Assembly: GCA_934662525.1 (NCBI GenBank) | Contig: CAKUKJ010000161.1 | Coordinates: forward strand, 1 to 5,979 | Length of the DNA: 5,979 nucleotides | Source of the DNA: an uncultured Coriobacteriales bacterium | GTDB taxonomy: Bacteria; Actinomycetota; Coriobacteriia; Coriobacteriales; UMGS124 | Direction: 5' to 3' | In this document: piece after piece, positions 5,335 through 5,979 of the stretch | How the letters are laid out: each line of letters opens with the position of its first letter | How positions within the stretch are numbered: position 1 is the first letter of the stretch | The notes under the pieces: generated by a model | What the model saw: the letters and a program-made list of their open reading frames with translations, nothing else | Told to the model about the DNA's origin: nothing | The model's database searches: none | Translations under genes and position numbers: made by a program

Positions 5335-5979
5335 ATGAGGGGAGCGAAAGACAAGGGGGAGGCCTCGGCCATCTCAGGCTCAAGGCATGCAGGCCCGCTT
5401 GCGCTCAGCCAGTTCGGCCTGGGCTTTTGGCAGGCGTGGTGGACGTTGGCATTCTGCACCGACACCCTTGTGGGCCCAAACTCCGCTGCCAGCCTCATGC
5501 CCGATGCCCACCTGCTCATGTTTGCCGTCACAACGCTTGGGTATGCCGCGACGCTTGCGCTCAGTCGCGCGTTCGGGGGGTTCTCCTCAAGCAGGGCGGT
5601 TCGTTTGGCGGCGGCCTGTCTGTGCTGTGCCGGGTCATTGGGTATGGCGGCGGCGACGTATCTGCCGTTGAGCGCAAGCCTCGCCAGCTCGCTCGTGTTC
5701 TTGCTCGCCACCGTCTCGTTCTCTTTGGGCAATGCGCTCCTGCTGTGCCTGTGGGGCGAGCTTTGGTCCGCGCTTGCCTCGGGCCGGGTCGGACGCTGCC
5801 TGTATATGTCGTACATCATCGCGTTCGCGCTTTATTTTGTCGTGAGCCCATTGCCCCTGGCCGTGCGCGCCTCCGTCTTGGCCGTGCTGCCCGCCGTGTC
5901 GTGCGCGATCTTGTCTTTGTCCCAAGGGGAGGCGCGCCGTACCCCTCGCCTAGCCGTCGCCGCTCGCCCGGTCCCTCGT
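5335..5979 (+). CDS. LuxR-type regulator, N-terminal membrane sensor half (partial)
   Basis: 215 codons are visible and the frame is open at the window edge. After a short polar N-terminus there are about six membrane segments (roughly 24-41, 58-77, 90-108, 117-138, 155-172 and 176-194). This matches the first half of the MFS-like membrane domain found in the many LuxR-type regulators of Eggerthellaceae. The FGLGFWQAWW opening (27-36) and GNALLLCLWGELWSAL (132-147) are typical of that group. The C-terminal LuxR DNA-binding helix-turn-helix would lie beyond the window, so its presence is inferred. The ATG at 5335 is chosen for its GGGGGAGG site at 8 nt. An in-frame ATG at 5293 has no such site. 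The ligand and targets are unknown; family members often sit next to the catabolic genes they control, which would be to the right. A long structured leader precedes it. Confidence 0.82.
   Translation, partial: MRGAKDKGEASAISGSRHAGPLALSQFGLGFWQAWWTLAFCTDTLVGPNSAASLMPDAHLLMFAVTTLGYAATLALSRAFGGFSSSRAVRLAAACLCCAGSLGMAAATYLPLSASLASSLVFLLATVSFSLGNALLLCLWGELWSALASGRVGRCLYMSYIIAFALYFVVSPLPLAVRASVLAVLPAVSCAILSLSQGEARRTPRLAVAARPVPR

Noticed and set aside
5102..5338. 78-codon plus-strand frame whose stop overlaps the LuxR-type start (ATGA)
   Set aside because: The overlap is suggestive of coupling, but the product is rich in Arg, Pro and Trp, has no ribosome-binding site, and begins inside stem 2 of the hairpin modules.
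5139..5819. 226-codon minus-strand frame opposite the LuxR-type gene
   Set aside because: It is a shadow of a high-GC coding region; the plus strand has the membrane segments, family motifs and ribosome-binding site.

Overview
The window looks like chromosome from a high-GC actinobacterium of the class Coriobacteriia, most likely Eggerthellaceae (Eggerthella, Gordonibacter, Adlercreutzia or relatives). The strongest pointer is the gene that runs off the right end. It encodes the N-terminal multi-membrane-segment half of a LuxR-type regulator of the kind expanded in that family, including its WGELWSAL-type motif. The genus is inference from composition and gene types; no rRNA or marker gene is present.

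Layout, left to right. (1) At 1-60, minus strand, are the first 20 codons of a gene leaving the window. (2) At 61-498 is a non-coding stretch with small hairpins and no convincing gene. (3) At 499-720, plus strand, is a very short YccF-family membrane protein. It looks like one full repeat joined directly to the end of a second. (4) At 721-1046 there is no supportable gene, only a weak protein-like minus-strand reading. (5) At 1117-2544, plus strand, is an ATPase of the archaeal-ATPase (ATPase_2)/DUF234 type. It has its own promoter, visibly lower GC, and a predicted PD-(D/E)XK-like C-terminus, so it may be horizontally acquired. (6) At 2570-4695, minus strand, is a two-gene operon with a 16-bp overlap: a DUF2318 (FtrD-like) lipoprotein with two CxxC pairs, then a fusion of an HMA metal-binding domain, a UreH/DsbD_2-type membrane domain and a cupredoxin-like domain. 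Together they read as a metal (probably copper) handling and thiol-redox module at the membrane. A perfect 7-5-7 inverted repeat lies just upstream of its start. (7) At 4733-5334 is a long non-coding region between the divergent metal operon and the LuxR-type gene. (8) At 5335-5979, plus strand, is the LuxR-type sensor half.

The most interesting part is region 7. A plausible sigma70 promoter (TTGACA-N17-TAATCT), preceded by three AAGTTA/TAACTT half-sites, leads into two tandem copies of a structured module. Each copy holds an exact 13-nt C-rich sequence (GCCTCCCTCTCCT), then a perfect 9- or 10-bp stem with TCCC in the loop, then GTCCC. The stems of the two copies differ by compensatory base-pair changes, which indicates a selected RNA structure. 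The C-rich strand resembles the 16S anti-Shine-Dalgarno sequence and can pair with the G-rich ribosome-binding site of the downstream LuxR-type gene. It may be a trans-acting C-rich small RNA (similar in logic to actinobacterial 6C RNA or RsaE-type RNAs) or a structured leader controlling the regulator in cis.
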